Of a stretch of DNA of 64,000 nt, positions 27,298 through 36,211 are shown in pieces. Both the position numbers and the translations under genes were made by a program. The number at the start of each line of letters is the position of its first letter. Positions within the stretch are counted from its first letter, which is position 1. The notes below the pieces were generated by a model. That model worked only from the letters and a program-made list of their open reading frames with translations, ran no database searches and was not told the origin of the DNA. Location: positions 3,719 through 67,718 of the forward strand of contig CAJUOB010000009.1 of the NCBI GenBank assembly GCA_910587915.1. Reading direction: 5' to 3'. The stretch is from an uncultured Muribaculaceae bacterium. Lineage in GTDB: Bacteria; Bacteroidota; Bacteroidia; Bacteroidales; Muribaculaceae.

Positions 27298-27768
27298 ATG
27301 CCCGTCATGGAGCAAACATTTATAATACTTAAACCGTCGACCATTTCTCGCAGCCTTGTGGGCGATGTGATTACCCGCTTCCAGCGCAAGGGTCTGCAGA
27401 TTACCGGCATCAAAATGATGGAACTCAGCGAGGCAGTGCTCCGCGAGCACTATGCGCATCTCGTCGATCGTCCTTTCTTCCCCCTGATCCTTCAGTCGAT
27501 GATGGCTACACCCGTCATCGTCATGGTCCTTAAAGGCAAGGATGCAGTGTCGGTGGTGCGTTCGATGGTTGGTGCCACCAATTGCCGTGTGGCTGCTCCG
27601 GGTACCATCCGTGGCGATTTCGGCATGAGCGGTCAGGAAAACATCGTACATGCTTCCGATAGCCCCGAAAACGCAGTTATCGAGATCAACCGTTTTTTCA
27701 AACCCGAAGAAATCTTCGACTATACTCTCCCCACTCTCGCCGCCACATACTCCTCCGACGAGCTTTAA
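27298..27768 (+). CDS. ndk: Nucleoside diphosphate kinase
   Basis: 156 residues from the ATG at 27298 (MPVMEQTF; the ATG at 27307 is possible). It transfers gamma-phosphate between nucleoside tri- and diphosphates through a phosphohistidine. The conserved Lys in ILKPST (~residue 12) and the active-site His in ENIVHASDS (~residue 119) are present. Length fits the family. Confidence 0.95.
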   Translation: MPVMEQTFIILKPSTISRSLVGDVITRFQRKGLQITGIKMMELSEAVLREHYAHLVDRPFFPLILQSMMATPVIVMVLKGKDAVSVVRSMVGATNCRVAAPGTIRGDFGMSGQENIVHASDSPENAVIEINRFFKPEEIFDYTLPTLAATYSSDEL

Positions 27769-27818
27769 GCAATATAAACCAAAGTCATACGCATAAATCG
27801 CATACAGCTTAGAATATA

Positions 27819-28808
27819 ATGCTCTCCTGTATAAATAAAACCATTTTAGCGGGTGCCGCAGCCCTTCTCTGCGGCTTTGGCGTAATGGCCGAAGACCTTG
27901 AGTTCCGTCTTCCAGCCAGCCATGCAGCCAGCCATGACAATCTTCTCGCAAATCAAGGCAACGCCGGCATATCGGTAGAAAATACATCGAAATATCTCGA
28001 GGAGCTCTTCAGTGAAGAGGAAGAGCCGGAGTTCGATATCTACACCGAAGGTTGGGATAGTCAGGCAGTGAATTGCTATACAAGCTCGCAGGTGCCGAAC
28101 AGCGCTGTTATAGACGTCACAAACTTTGCCATTCCTCATCCCGGCTACATCACATCGCCCTATGGCTACCGCCGACGTTTCCGTCGCATGCACAAAGGTG
28201 TCGACCTCAAACTTAATATCGGCGATACCATACGCGCTGCCTTCGACGGAAAAGTGCGCATAGTCCGCAATCAGGGCGCCCGCAAAGGCTATGGCAAATA
28301 TATCGTTATCCGCCACACCAATCAGCTCGAGACTGTCTACGGTCACTTGTCGGAATGGCTCGTTGAGCCCGACCAGTATGTAAAAGCTGGCGATCCCATT
28401 GCTCTTGGTGGTAACACAGGCCGTTCTACCGGCCCTCATCTGCATTTCGAGACCCGCTACATGGGCTATGCCATCAACCCATGCGCTATCTTCGACTTTG
28501 CCAACCAGACTACCCATACCGACACTTATACTTTCACCAAACAGACCTATCAGAACGCCCGCAACTTCTCGCCGTCGGCAAACAGCGAATATGCCAAGGA
28601 GTATCTGAAGAAAAATCCCCCCAAACCATATGTGCGTAATTCCGGTTCTAAGACCGGAGCGGGTTCGTCGACATATCGTGTGAAGAAAGGCGATTCTCTC
28701 AGCAAGATTGCATCGAGGAATGGTACTACCGTTGCCCGTCTATGCCGTCTGAATGGCCTCAAAGCTAATTCCAAGCTCCAGATTGGTCAGAAAATAAAAC
28801 TGAGATAA
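27819..28808 (+). CDS. M23 peptidoglycan endopeptidase with LysM domain
   Basis: 329 residues. A signal peptide at the N-terminus ends near VMA. Residues ~105-225 are an M23 (lysostaphin-type) zinc peptidase with HKGVD (His125, Asp129), YGHLS (His176) and HLHFE (His207, His209). Residues ~286-329 are a LysM motif (YRVKKGDSLSKIA...) that binds peptidoglycan. The middle is a Lys/Pro linker. All zinc ligands appear present, so an active cell-wall hydrolase in the periplasm is likely. It follows ndk by 50 bases and has its own terminator. Confidence 0.93.
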   Translation: MLSCINKTILAGAAALLCGFGVMAEDLEFRLPASHAASHDNLLANQGNAGISVENTSKYLEELFSEEEEPEFDIYTEGWDSQAVNCYTSSQVPNSAVIDVTNFAIPHPGYITSPYGYRRRFRRMHKGVDLKLNIGDTIRAAFDGKVRIVRNQGARKGYGKYIVIRHTNQLETVYGHLSEWLVEPDQYVKAGDPIALGGNTGRSTGPHLHFETRYMGYAINPCAIFDFANQTTHTDTYTFTKQTYQNARNFSPSANSEYAKEYLKKNPPKPYVRNSGSKTGAGSSTYRVKKGDSLSKIASRNGTTVARLCRLNGLKANSKLQIGQKIKLR

Positions 28809-28829
28809 TATCATAACCCAGCATAATAG

Positions 28830-28857
28830 TGCCGACTCCCACGAGCCGGCATTTTTT
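28830..28857 (+). terminator. Terminator after the M23 peptidase gene
   Basis: TGCCG-A-CTC (28830-28838) pairs with GAG-C-CGGCA (28843-28851), one mismatch, then six Ts. Confidence 0.82.
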
Positions 28858-28872
28858 CAATCTATATTATAT

Positions 28873-29715
28873 ATGAATACTATATCAAACGAAGAATTCG
28901 GTGGCGAGCGTCCTCTGTTTGCTGTCCGCGATCTGCGACTTGAACATGTCACCATACACGCCGGTGAGTCGGCTTTGAAATGTACCCGCAATATCGAGGC
29001 GGAAGATTGTCGCTTCGAAGGAAAATACCCCTTCTGGCACACCGATGGTTTCCGCGTGGAAAACTGTCTGTTCACACCCGGAGCTCGGGCTGCTCTGTGG
29101 TATTCACGAGGTCTTGTAATGCGCGATACTCTTGTCGAGGCTCCCAAGATGTTCCGCGAGATGACTGGGGTCGACCTTGCCCGTGTCCGCATTCCCGATG
29201 CACAGGAAACTCTGTGGCATTGCCGTGAGATAAAAATGCGCGATGTGGAAGTGGCTAATGCCGACTACCTGTTCATGCACTGCAGCGATATCGACATCAA
29301 TGGCTATCGTCAGCAGGGTAATTATTCATTTCAGTACTGCAGCAATGTGGTTATCCGAAACGCTCATATCGATTCTAAGGACGCATTCTGGAACACAGAT
29401 AATGTAACGGTCTACGACTCTGAAATCACCGGTGAGTATCTTGGCTGGCATTCGCGCAATCTCCGTCTTGTGAATTGTCGTATCTCCGGCACTCAGCCTC
29501 TATGCTATGCAAAGGGACTCATTGTGGAGAATTGCACTTTCGCCGATGATTGCGATCTCGCGTTCGAGGACAGCGAACTTCGCGCCGATATCAAGGGACC
29601 GATTACATCGGTGAAGAATCCATGTGCCGGTTCCATTGTTGCCGATTCTATAGGCGAGATTATAATCGATGAGCATGTGCTCGAACCCGCCGACTGCAAA
29701 ATATCTATCCGATGA
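28873..29715 (+). CDS. DUF3737 right-handed beta-helix protein
   Basis: 280 residues with no signal peptide. The whole protein is a string of short parallel-strand repeats of the form (x)HxxxIxxxxxxxxN, e.g. HCREIKMRDVEV, HCSDIDINGY, YCSNVVIRNA, NTDNVTVYDS, HSRNLRLVNC, YAKGLIVENC, which is a beta-helix and matches the DUF3737 family. Such folds usually belong to carbohydrate-active or scaffolding proteins, but no catalytic activity is established for this family to my knowledge. Its stop overlaps the PatB start (ATGA), and this DUF3737-PatB pairing suggests a shared role. Confidence 0.85.
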   Translation: MNTISNEEFGGERPLFAVRDLRLEHVTIHAGESALKCTRNIEAEDCRFEGKYPFWHTDGFRVENCLFTPGARAALWYSRGLVMRDTLVEAPKMFREMTGVDLARVRIPDAQETLWHCREIKMRDVEVANADYLFMHCSDIDINGYRQQGNYSFQYCSNVVIRNAHIDSKDAFWNTDNVTVYDSEITGEYLGWHSRNLRLVNCRISGTQPLCYAKGLIVENCTFADDCDLAFEDSELRADIKGPITSVKNPCAGSIVADSIGEIIIDEHVLEPADCKISIR

Positions 29716-30905
29716 GCCTCTACGATTTCGACAAAACGCCCGATCGTCGGGGTAGCGGCTCATATAAGTGGGATAGTACGTCCGACGGCGTTATTCCCCT
29801 ATGGGTTGCCGACATGGATTTCCCTACAGCCCCTGCCGTGATAGATGCCTTGCGCCGACGGGTAGAGCATGGTGTGTTCGGCTACACAAAAGTAGGAGCC
29901 GACTATTACAATGCTTGCATCGATTGGTTCTCATCGCGCCATGGATGGACATTCGACGCCGGATGGGTTGTGTACACATCGGGTGTTGTGCCGGCAGTCT
30001 CTGCTATTATAAAGGCAATGACGGTGCCCGGCGACAAGGTTATTCTGCAGACACCGGCATTCAATTGTTTTTACTCCTCAATCAGGAATAATGGCTGTGA
30101 GCTGGCCGCAAACATGCTTCTTCGCGATGCCGATGGCCACTATAGCATAGATTTCGACAATCTCGAGATGCTGGCCACCGATCCTCGTGCCAAAGTTCTC
30201 GTGCTCTGCAACCCACACAACCCGTCGGGCCGTGTGTGGTCGCGCGATGAACTGGAGAGAGTAGGGCGCATATGCCTCGAGCACGATGTTTTTGTAATTT
30301 CCGATGAGATTCATTGCGAGCTCACATATGGAGATACCGTATATACTCCCTATGGCAGTCTTGGCGATGAATTCCTGCGTCGGGCTGCCATTTGTGTCTC
30401 CCCGAGCAAGGCTTTCAACATTGCCGGCTTGCAGATTGCCAATATTGTTGCGGCCGATAGCACTGTGCGTGCACGTATCGACCGCGCGATAAACGATAAC
30501 GAAGTCTGCGATGTCAATCCATTTGGAGTGGTCGCTACAATTGCCGCATATAATCTTGGTAAGGAGTGGCTCGACGCCCTTCGCCAATATATATGGAATA
30601 ATTATCGGTGTGCATGCCAATACATAGAGACACATCTCCCTTTCTGCCGCATCACACCCCTTGAGGGAACGTATCTGCTTTGGCTTGATGTCAGTGCATG
30701 CTCTGTGCCGGTTGGCGATCTGTGTAGCATGCTCGAACGTGAATTCAAGGTGCGTCTGAGCCCCGGAACTGATTACGGTCCCGGTGGTGAAGGCTTCGTC
30801 AGAATCAACCTCGCATGCCCTCGTGCCAGGCTTCTCGAAGGGTTGTCGAGGTTTGCCGATGGACTTAAAAATGTGTTACATCACAGTGACAAAAATGTAA
30901 TGTAA
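29712..30905 (+). CDS. patB: PatB/MalY-type PLP-dependent C-S lyase/aminotransferase
   Basis: 397 residues, fold-type I pyridoxal-phosphate enzyme. Visible signatures: PLWVADMDFPTAPAV near the N-terminus, CNPHNPSGRVW, SDEIHCEL with the Asp that contacts the PLP nitrogen, and SPSKAFNIAG with the Schiff-base Lys near residue 236. Homologues cleave cystathionine or cysteine conjugates, and E. coli MalY also modulates the maltose system. Here it is translationally coupled to the DUF3737 gene. The precise substrate is open. Confidence 0.92.
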   Translation: MSLYDFDKTPDRRGSGSYKWDSTSDGVIPLWVADMDFPTAPAVIDALRRRVEHGVFGYTKVGADYYNACIDWFSSRHGWTFDAGWVVYTSGVVPAVSAIIKAMTVPGDKVILQTPAFNCFYSSIRNNGCELAANMLLRDADGHYSIDFDNLEMLATDPRAKVLVLCNPHNPSGRVWSRDELERVGRICLEHDVFVISDEIHCELTYGDTVYTPYGSLGDEFLRRAAICVSPSKAFNIAGLQIANIVAADSTVRARIDRAINDNEVCDVNPFGVVATIAAYNLGKEWLDALRQYIWNNYRCACQYIETHLPFCRITPLEGTYLLWLDVSACSVPVGDLCSMLEREFKVRLSPGTDYGPGGEGFVRINLACPRARLLEGLSRFADGLKNVLHHSDKNVM

Positions 30906-31010
30906 CAATTGTGTAACAAAATTGTATACTCGCAAATGGTTGATATATAACTATTTGTGGGTATATTTTATGTCAATATTTTAAATTAACATATTTTTAC
31001 ATTAAAAATA

Positions 31011-31040
31011 TTGCATCGTGTGAATTTCGCCATAATTTTG
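31011..31040 (+). promoter_or_regulatory. Promoter of the ECF sigma factor gene
   Basis: TTG (31011-31013) and TAATTTTG (31033-31040), 19-base spacer, about 64 bases before the start codon. The sequence upstream (30906-31010) is very AT-rich and contains TGTAACA repeats. Confidence 0.6.
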
Positions 31041-31104
31041 GAATGTCAAACAAAAAGAGACACTCCAAACAACCGAAAAAACTAACTTCAAAATCATCAT
31101 AATT

Positions 31105-31614
31105 ATGGCAACCACGACTTCTTTCCAAGCTAACCTGATGAACCTTCAGTCGAATCTTCTCAACTTCGCATACATGCTCACATCCAACCGCGACGATGCA
31201 TACGATCTTCTCCAGGATACCACCCTGAAGGCTCTCGACAATCAGGATAAATATGCCGAGAACACAAACTTCAAGGCATGGGTGATGACGATAATGCGTA
31301 ATATCTTCATCAACAACTACCGCCGCACAGCCCGCGCAGCGACAGTCGTGGATACCACCGACAATCTCTACCACCTCAACCTGAGCCAGGACAGCGGTTT
31401 CGAATCGCCCGAGGAATCCTACGGTGCAAGCGAGATCACCATGGCCATCAACGAATTCTCCGACGAATACCGCATTCCTTTCTCCATGCATGTGGCCGGC
31501 TACAAGTATAATGAGATCGCCGAGAAGATGAATCTTCCCCTCGGTACTGTCAAGAGCCGCATCTTCTTCGCTCGCAAGAAACTGCAGGAGCGTTTCGCCG
31601 ATTACCGTTATTAA
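31105..31614 (+). CDS. RNA polymerase sigma-70 factor, ECF type
   Basis: 169 residues. Region 2 spans ~15-80 (LLNFAYMLTSNRDDAYDLLQDTTLKAL, then FKAWVMTIMRNIFINNYRR) and region 4 ~110-165 with a helix-turn-helix (YNEIAEKMNLPLGTVKSRIFFARKKL). It would direct RNA polymerase to a special promoter set. No anti-sigma factor or FecR-like gene is adjacent, unlike most SusC-linked ECF sigmas; the neighbours are a PatB gene and a membrane protein with its own promoter. It has a promoter of the housekeeping type and its own terminator. Confidence 0.93.
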   Translation: MATTTSFQANLMNLQSNLLNFAYMLTSNRDDAYDLLQDTTLKALDNQDKYAENTNFKAWVMTIMRNIFINNYRRTARAATVVDTTDNLYHLNLSQDSGFESPEESYGASEITMAINEFSDEYRIPFSMHVAGYKYNEIAEKMNLPLGTVKSRIFFARKKLQERFADYRY

Positions 31615-31673
31615 TTGACGTTAAGATGATTGAGAAGTAAAAAACAGCCAAAACAAGTATATAGATATAATTG

Positions 31674-31704
31674 CGCCCGGGATTTTCCCCGGGCGTTTCG
31701 TTTA
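31674..31704 (+). terminator. Terminator after the sigma factor gene
   Basis: CGCCCGGG (31674-31681) pairs with CCCGGGCG (31688-31695), 6-base loop, followed by TTTCGTTT. Confidence 0.8.
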
Positions 31705-31718
31705 TCAACTAAAAAATG

Positions 31719-31726
31719 TATCTTTG
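31719..31726 (+). promoter_or_regulatory. -7 box upstream of the membrane protein gene
   Basis: TATCTTTG, 20 bases after a TTTC resembling the -33 box (31696-31699). It lies 20 bases before the ATG at 31747. Confidence 0.55.
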
Positions 31727-31746
31727 CCAATAAACCGGATTTTATC

Positions 31747-32577
31747 ATGAAAAAGCACCATCGATTCATCGAGCGTATAACCATTTGGATTCTTGTCGGG
31801 ATAGGGGCGTTGCTCCTGTTGTTTAGTTTGGTTTTGACTTCTTTCCCTCACAGAGACCTTATTTTAGTCCTGCTGACAGGCCTCTTGGCCCTATATCTTC
31901 TATATACATTGGGCTGTTGGCCGGTCGCTGACTTTGAATCTATCATGAAGGCCATACGTCAGCCTGGTTCTGCTTACTTTTATTGTACAAGAGATGAGGC
32001 TGAAATGGAAATCAATAATATACGGGTCAAATACAGGCTGGTCAAGAAAACCCTATACAAAAGATTGGTCTCGGTTTCATTGCAGATCGACTATCCGCCA
32101 TCGATGAAATCCGATGAATCGTATGCTGCCATCAAAAAGAAACTCAAAAAGGCTATAGCGGAAGAGGTGGGATGTCTCGAGCAAATGCGTTGCCGTAGAT
32201 CGCGATTTTATATTACCTTAAGCGGATATTTCACAAATGATTATATCAATGTAGACACATTTCGCCGTTTCAACGAATGCGCCCGTCGGGTAATTGAGGA
32301 TGAACTGCATCTGGATGAATGTATGCAATGGTTCAAATGTGTTGACGATGAAACCGGCGATGAGTCTTTCTATGAATTTAAGGGTGTCATTATGCAGCGC
32401 TATGTAGTCCGTAATCTCGAAGAGGATACATGGGAATGTGATTACAAATATGGGCCCTGGGATATAGAGCTATCCGATTTAGATGAGGATTCAACACTCA
32501 TAACCCAAGAAGAATTCGATGCGGTCTATCAAGCCGCCTGGGACAAACTCAAAGACAACCCCGAAATGTTCAACTAA
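31747..32577 (+). CDS. Hypothetical membrane-anchored protein
   Basis: 276 residues from ATG 31747, which follows the promoter; an in-frame ATG at 31630 lies before the terminator and promoter of this unit. Two hydrophobic helices (about residues 10-35 and 38-58) with a short loop anchor it, and the rest (~60-276) is a soluble, charged domain with several Cys and an acidic C-terminus (LITQEEFDAVYQAAWDKL). Base composition looks more AT-rich than in nearby genes. No family recognised. It lies alone between a sigma factor and secA. Confidence 0.7.
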   Translation: MKKHHRFIERITIWILVGIGALLLLFSLVLTSFPHRDLILVLLTGLLALYLLYTLGCWPVADFESIMKAIRQPGSAYFYCTRDEAEMEINNIRVKYRLVKKTLYKRLVSVSLQIDYPPSMKSDESYAAIKKKLKKAIAEEVGCLEQMRCRRSRFYITLSGYFTNDYINVDTFRRFNECARRVIEDELHLDECMQWFKCVDDETGDESFYEFKGVIMQRYVVRNLEEDTWECDYKYGPWDIELSDLDEDSTLITQEEFDAVYQAAWDKLKDNPEMFN

Positions 32578-32617
32578 CCCCTACGTCCTTAGGATAGGGA
32601 TAATGACGCATCAGTAG

Positions 32618-32638
32618 GGACGTGCGTTCTGCACGTCC
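32618..32638. repeat. Short perfect palindromic element
   Basis: GGACGTGC (32618-32625) and GCACGTCC (32631-32638) with loop GTTCT. No T-run. It resembles the palindromic unit of dispersed intergenic elements. Confidence 0.5.
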
Positions 32639-32663
32639 GGAGCGTATTTTGCATATAGAAACA

Positions 32664-32695
32664 AACACGGCTATACCCGAAGATATAGCCGTGTT
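32664..32695 (-). terminator. Terminator after secA
   Basis: AACACGGCTATA (32664-32675) and TATAGCCGTGTT (32684-32695) form a perfect 12-pair stem with an 8-base loop; on the minus strand it is followed by TTTGTTTC. It may also serve the convergent gene. Confidence 0.8.
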
Positions 32696-32721
32696 GATGT
32701 TAATGCTGCTGTGGTTGGGCT

Positions 32722-35700
32722 TTAGAGGCCTTTACCGTGGCAGTTTTTGTATTTTTTGCCGGAACCGCATGGGCAGGGATCATTTCGGCCTATGCGGGGA
32801 GCGGCTTTGGCAGGCATCGGTTTCTGCTGTTCGCCCTGGGGCGCGGATGCAGCCTGGCGCTGAGCCGGATCGCCGGGAAGTTCGGCTTTCGATGTCTTGT
32901 AGTTATAGCGGGTGGGCGCTTCCGCCTGAGTTTCCTTCACATCCGGCTGGCGGGGTGCTGGTTTGCTGAGCTTGTGCTCGGGCAGCTCCTCGTCGGACTG
33001 CTGCGGGGCCTGAGGTGCGGGAGCCTGCTGACGCATATGTATCTGGCCACGCATGAGGGCTGCCACAGCTTTGGAGTTTAGATTGCTGAGCATGTTCTCG
33101 AAGAGGTGGAACGACTCTACCTTGTAGATGATCAGAGGGTCTTTCTGCTCGTAGGCGGCATTCTGAACACTCTGGCGAAGCTGGTCGAGTTCGCGTAGAT
33201 GTTCCTTCCAGAGTTCATCGATGGTCACGAGCATAAGGGCTTTGTGCCATTCCTTGATGATTGTACGGCATTCGCTTGCCACTGCCTTGCGGAGATCGGT
33301 GCGGATGTTGAACACACGTTTACCGTCGGTGATAGGAACGAGAATGAGACCGTCGTAGTCGGTATTCTCGGCCATCTGGCTTATCACAGGCATTGCTACG
33401 TCGCGGATATGGCCGCTCTTGCGGTCGAGGGCTGCGACTGCGGCGTCGTGCAGACGGTTGATTTTCTCCTCGCGGTCGAGTTCGGCATATTCCTTTTCTG
33501 TGAAAGGTGCCTCTATGGCGAGCACTCGGAAAATCTCGGTGCAGAGATCGGGATATTGTGTCGGGTTTTCGAAGTTTACGATGATGTTTTCGACGGTATC
33601 GTAGAGCATGTTGATAATGTCGACACCGATACGTTCGCCAAGCACGGCGTGGCGGCGGCGTTCATAGATATATGTACGCTGCTTGTTCATCACGTCGTCG
33701 AACTCGAGAAGACGTTTACGTATACCGAAGTTGTTTTCCTCTACGCGTTTCTGTGCCTTTTCGATGGCGTTGTTCACCATCTTGTGCTCTATCATTTCGT
33801 CTTCTTTGAGACCGAGACGGTCGAGCATGCGCACCACATTATCGGTGGCGAACATACGCATCAAGGGGTCTTCGAACGATACGAAGAATACCGACGAACC
33901 CGGGTCGCCCTGACGGCCGGAACGTCCGCGGAGCTGACGGTCCACACGGCGGGATTCGTGGCGTTCGGTACCGATGATGGCAAGACCACCGGCTTCCTTG
34001 ACCTCGGGCGTGAGTTTGATGTCGGTACCACGGCCGGCCATGTTGGTGGCTATGGTGACACATCCTTTGCGACCTGCAAGTGCCACAACCTCGGCTTCGC
34101 GTTGGTGTAGCTTGGCGTTGAGCACCTGGTGAGGTATCTTCTGCATGTCGAGCATGCGGCTTAGAAGCTCGGAAATTTCGACCGAGGTCGTACCCACGAG
34201 CACGGGGCGTCCTGCTTCGACAAGTTTCACTATCTCTGCAATTACGGCCTTGTACTTTTCTTTCTTCGTGCGGTACACGCGGTCGTTCATGTCGATGCGG
34301 GCTATGGGGCGGTTGGTGGGGATGGTCACCACATCGAGTTTATAGATGTCCCAGAGCTCACCGGCTTCGGTCTCGGCAGTACCGGTCATACCTGAGAGCT
34401 TGTGGTACATGCGGAAGTAGTTCTGCAGTGTGATGGTGGCGAAAGTCTGTGTGGCTGCTTCCACCTTCACGCCTTCCTTGGCTTCGATAGCCTGATGGAG
34501 CCCATCGCTGTAGCGGCGGCCTTCCATGATACGGCCTGTCTGCTCATCGACGATTTTCACTTTATTGTCGTCTACCACATACTCGGTGTCGCGCTCGAAG
34601 AGAGTATATGCCTTGAGTAGCTGGTTGACTGTGTGCACGCGCTCTGCCTTGACGGCGTATTCCGCCATCAGTTCATCCTTGCGCATCTGGCGCTCTTCCG
34701 GATCGGGCATGTGCTCAAGCTCTGAAAGCTGGGCAGCGATATCGGGCAGCACGAAGAACTGCGGGTCCTGCGAGTGTCCGGTGAGTTCGTCGATACCCTT
34801 GTCGGTGAGTTCTACCGAGCGGTTCTTCTCGTCGATCACGAAGTAGAGCGGGTCGGTTGCTTCGGGCATTTCGCGGGCGTTGTCCTGCAGATAGTGTGCT
34901 TCGGTTTCGAGAAGTATCTTGCGCATGCCTTCCTGGCTGAGGAAGCGGATAAGGGCGCTATTCTTGGGCAGACCCTTGAATGCGCGGAAGAGGAGAAGAG
35001 CACCTTCCTTCTGGGCATCCTTGTCGTCGGATGCAAGTTTGGTCTTAGCCTCGGCGAGGATAGATGTCACCAGTCGCTGCTGGGCTTTTACCACCTTCTC
35101 TACATTCGATTTGTAGATATCGAAGAGCTGGTCGTCGCCTTTGGGTACAGGACCGGAAATGATAAGAGGTGTACGTGCGTCGTCGATAAGCACAGAGTCG
35201 ACCTCATCGACGATAGCGTAGTAGTGCTTGCGCTGCACGAGGTCTTCGGGTACCATGGCCATGTTGTCGCGCAGGTAGTCGAAGCCGAATTCATTGTTGG
35301 TACCGTATGTGATGTCGCATTCATATGCGCGACGGCGTTCGGGGGTATTGGGCTGGTGTTTGTCGATGCAATCCACGCTTGCGCCGTGGAACATATATAG
35401 CGGTCCCATCCACTCGGAGTCACGTTTCGACAGATAGTCGTTCACGGTCACCACGTGCACGCCGCGGCCAGAGAGCGAGCGCAGGAATACCGGCAGGGTT
35501 GCCACAAGGGTTTTACCTTCACCGGTGGCCATTTCGGCGATTTTGCCTTCCTGCAGCACAATGCCGCCGATAAACTGAACGTCGTAGTGGGCCATATCCC
35601 ACACGATTTCGTTGCCGCCGGCCATCCAGCGGTTCTTCCATATGGCTTTGTCGCCGTCGATCGACACAAATTCGCGTCCTTGTCCGGCAAGCTCGCGGTC

Positions 35701-36102
35701 GAAGTCGGTAGCTGTGACAACTATTGTCTCATTTTCAGCGAAGCGCTTGGCTGTCTCGCGCACGGTGGCGAATACCACCGGCAGATGGTCGTCGAGCTGC
35801 TTTTCTATAATGTCGAGAATGCTCTTCTCGTGGGTGTCGATACGGTCCCACAGAGGCTGGCGTTGGTCGAAGGGAAGAGCCTCGACTTCCTCGCGGAGTT
35901 TGTCGATGGCTGCACGGTCTTCGGCAGTGGCTTCGGCGATGGAAGCGCGGACGTTGTCGATTTCGCGGCGAAGGCCGTCGTTGTCGAGGGCGGCTACACG
36001 GGGCATTTCTTCTTTGATGGCCTTGAGCTTGGGCTGGATGGCCTTGAGGTCGCGCACCGATTTGTCGCCGAATATCTTTTTAAGGAATGAAGTTACGGAC
36101 AT
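32722..36102 (-). CDS. secA: Preprotein translocase ATPase SecA
   Basis: 1126 residues, the motor that drives unfolded preproteins through SecYEG. Walker A MATGEGKT is at 191-198, the DEAD-type box DEVDSVLIDDART near residue 297, motif VLVGTTSVE and the second helicase domain with GRSGRQGDPGSS further on. The C-terminus ends with a zinc motif CPCGSGKKYKNCHG that binds SecB or ribosomes. Longer than the ~900-residue E. coli protein because of insertions typical of Bacteroidota and an extended Pro/Gln-rich linker before the zinc motif. It has its own promoter and terminator. Confidence 0.97.
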   Translation of the reverse strand: MSVTSFLKKIFGDKSVRDLKAIQPKLKAIKEEMPRVAALDNDGLRREIDNVRASIAEATAEDRAAIDKLREEVEALPFDQRQPLWDRIDTHEKSILDIIEKQLDDHLPVVFATVRETAKRFAENETIVVTATDFDRELAGQGREFVSIDGDKAIWKNRWMAGGNEIVWDMAHYDVQFIGGIVLQEGKIAEMATGEGKTLVATLPVFLRSLSGRGVHVVTVNDYLSKRDSEWMGPLYMFHGASVDCIDKHQPNTPERRRAYECDITYGTNNEFGFDYLRDNMAMVPEDLVQRKHYYAIVDEVDSVLIDDARTPLIISGPVPKGDDQLFDIYKSNVEKVVKAQQRLVTSILAEAKTKLASDDKDAQKEGALLLFRAFKGLPKNSALIRFLSQEGMRKILLETEAHYLQDNAREMPEATDPLYFVIDEKNRSVELTDKGIDELTGHSQDPQFFVLPDIAAQLSELEHMPDPEERQMRKDELMAEYAVKAERVHTVNQLLKAYTLFERDTEYVVDDNKVKIVDEQTGRIMEGRRYSDGLHQAIEAKEGVKVEAATQTFATITLQNYFRMYHKLSGMTGTAETEAGELWDIYKLDVVTIPTNRPIARIDMNDRVYRTKKEKYKAVIAEIVKLVEAGRPVLVGTTSVEISELLSRMLDMQKIPHQVLNAKLHQREAEVVALAGRKGCVTIATNMAGRGTDIKLTPEVKEAGGLAIIGTERHESRRVDRQLRGRSGRQGDPGSSVFFVSFEDPLMRMFATDNVVRMLDRLGLKEDEMIEHKMVNNAIEKAQKRVEENNFGIRKRLLEFDDVMNKQRTYIYERRRHAVLGERIGVDIINMLYDTVENIIVNFENPTQYPDLCTEIFRVLAIEAPFTEKEYAELDREEKINRLHDAAVAALDRKSGHIRDVAMPVISQMAENTDYDGLILVPITDGKRVFNIRTDLRKAVASECRTIIKEWHKALMLVTIDELWKEHLRELDQLRQSVQNAAYEQKDPLIIYKVESFHLFENMLSNLNSKAVAALMRGQIHMRQQAPAPQAPQQSDEELPEHKLSKPAPRQPDVKETQAEAPTRYNYKTSKAELPGDPAQRQAASAPQGEQQKPMPAKAAPRIGRNDPCPCGSGKKYKNCHGKGL

Positions 36103-36130
36103 ATATTGGTTGTATCTTGTTTTCGATTTG

Positions 36131-36161
36131 CAAAAATATAAAAAAATACTCAGGCAGCCAA
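36131..36161 (-). promoter_or_regulatory. Promoter of secA
   Basis: On the minus strand TTG (36159-36161) and TATTTTTG (36131-36138) are 20 bases apart, about 29 bases before the secA start. Confidence 0.65.
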
Positions 36162-36211
36162 GTGCTTACGCACCTGACGGCAAAATACTTGTCTCCGTGG
36201 TGTTGTTCGGC

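Noticed and set aside
33199..34110. Plus-strand frames opposite secA (also 34774-35400, 35455-36090)
   Set aside because: Cys/His-rich shadows of a conserved housekeeping gene.
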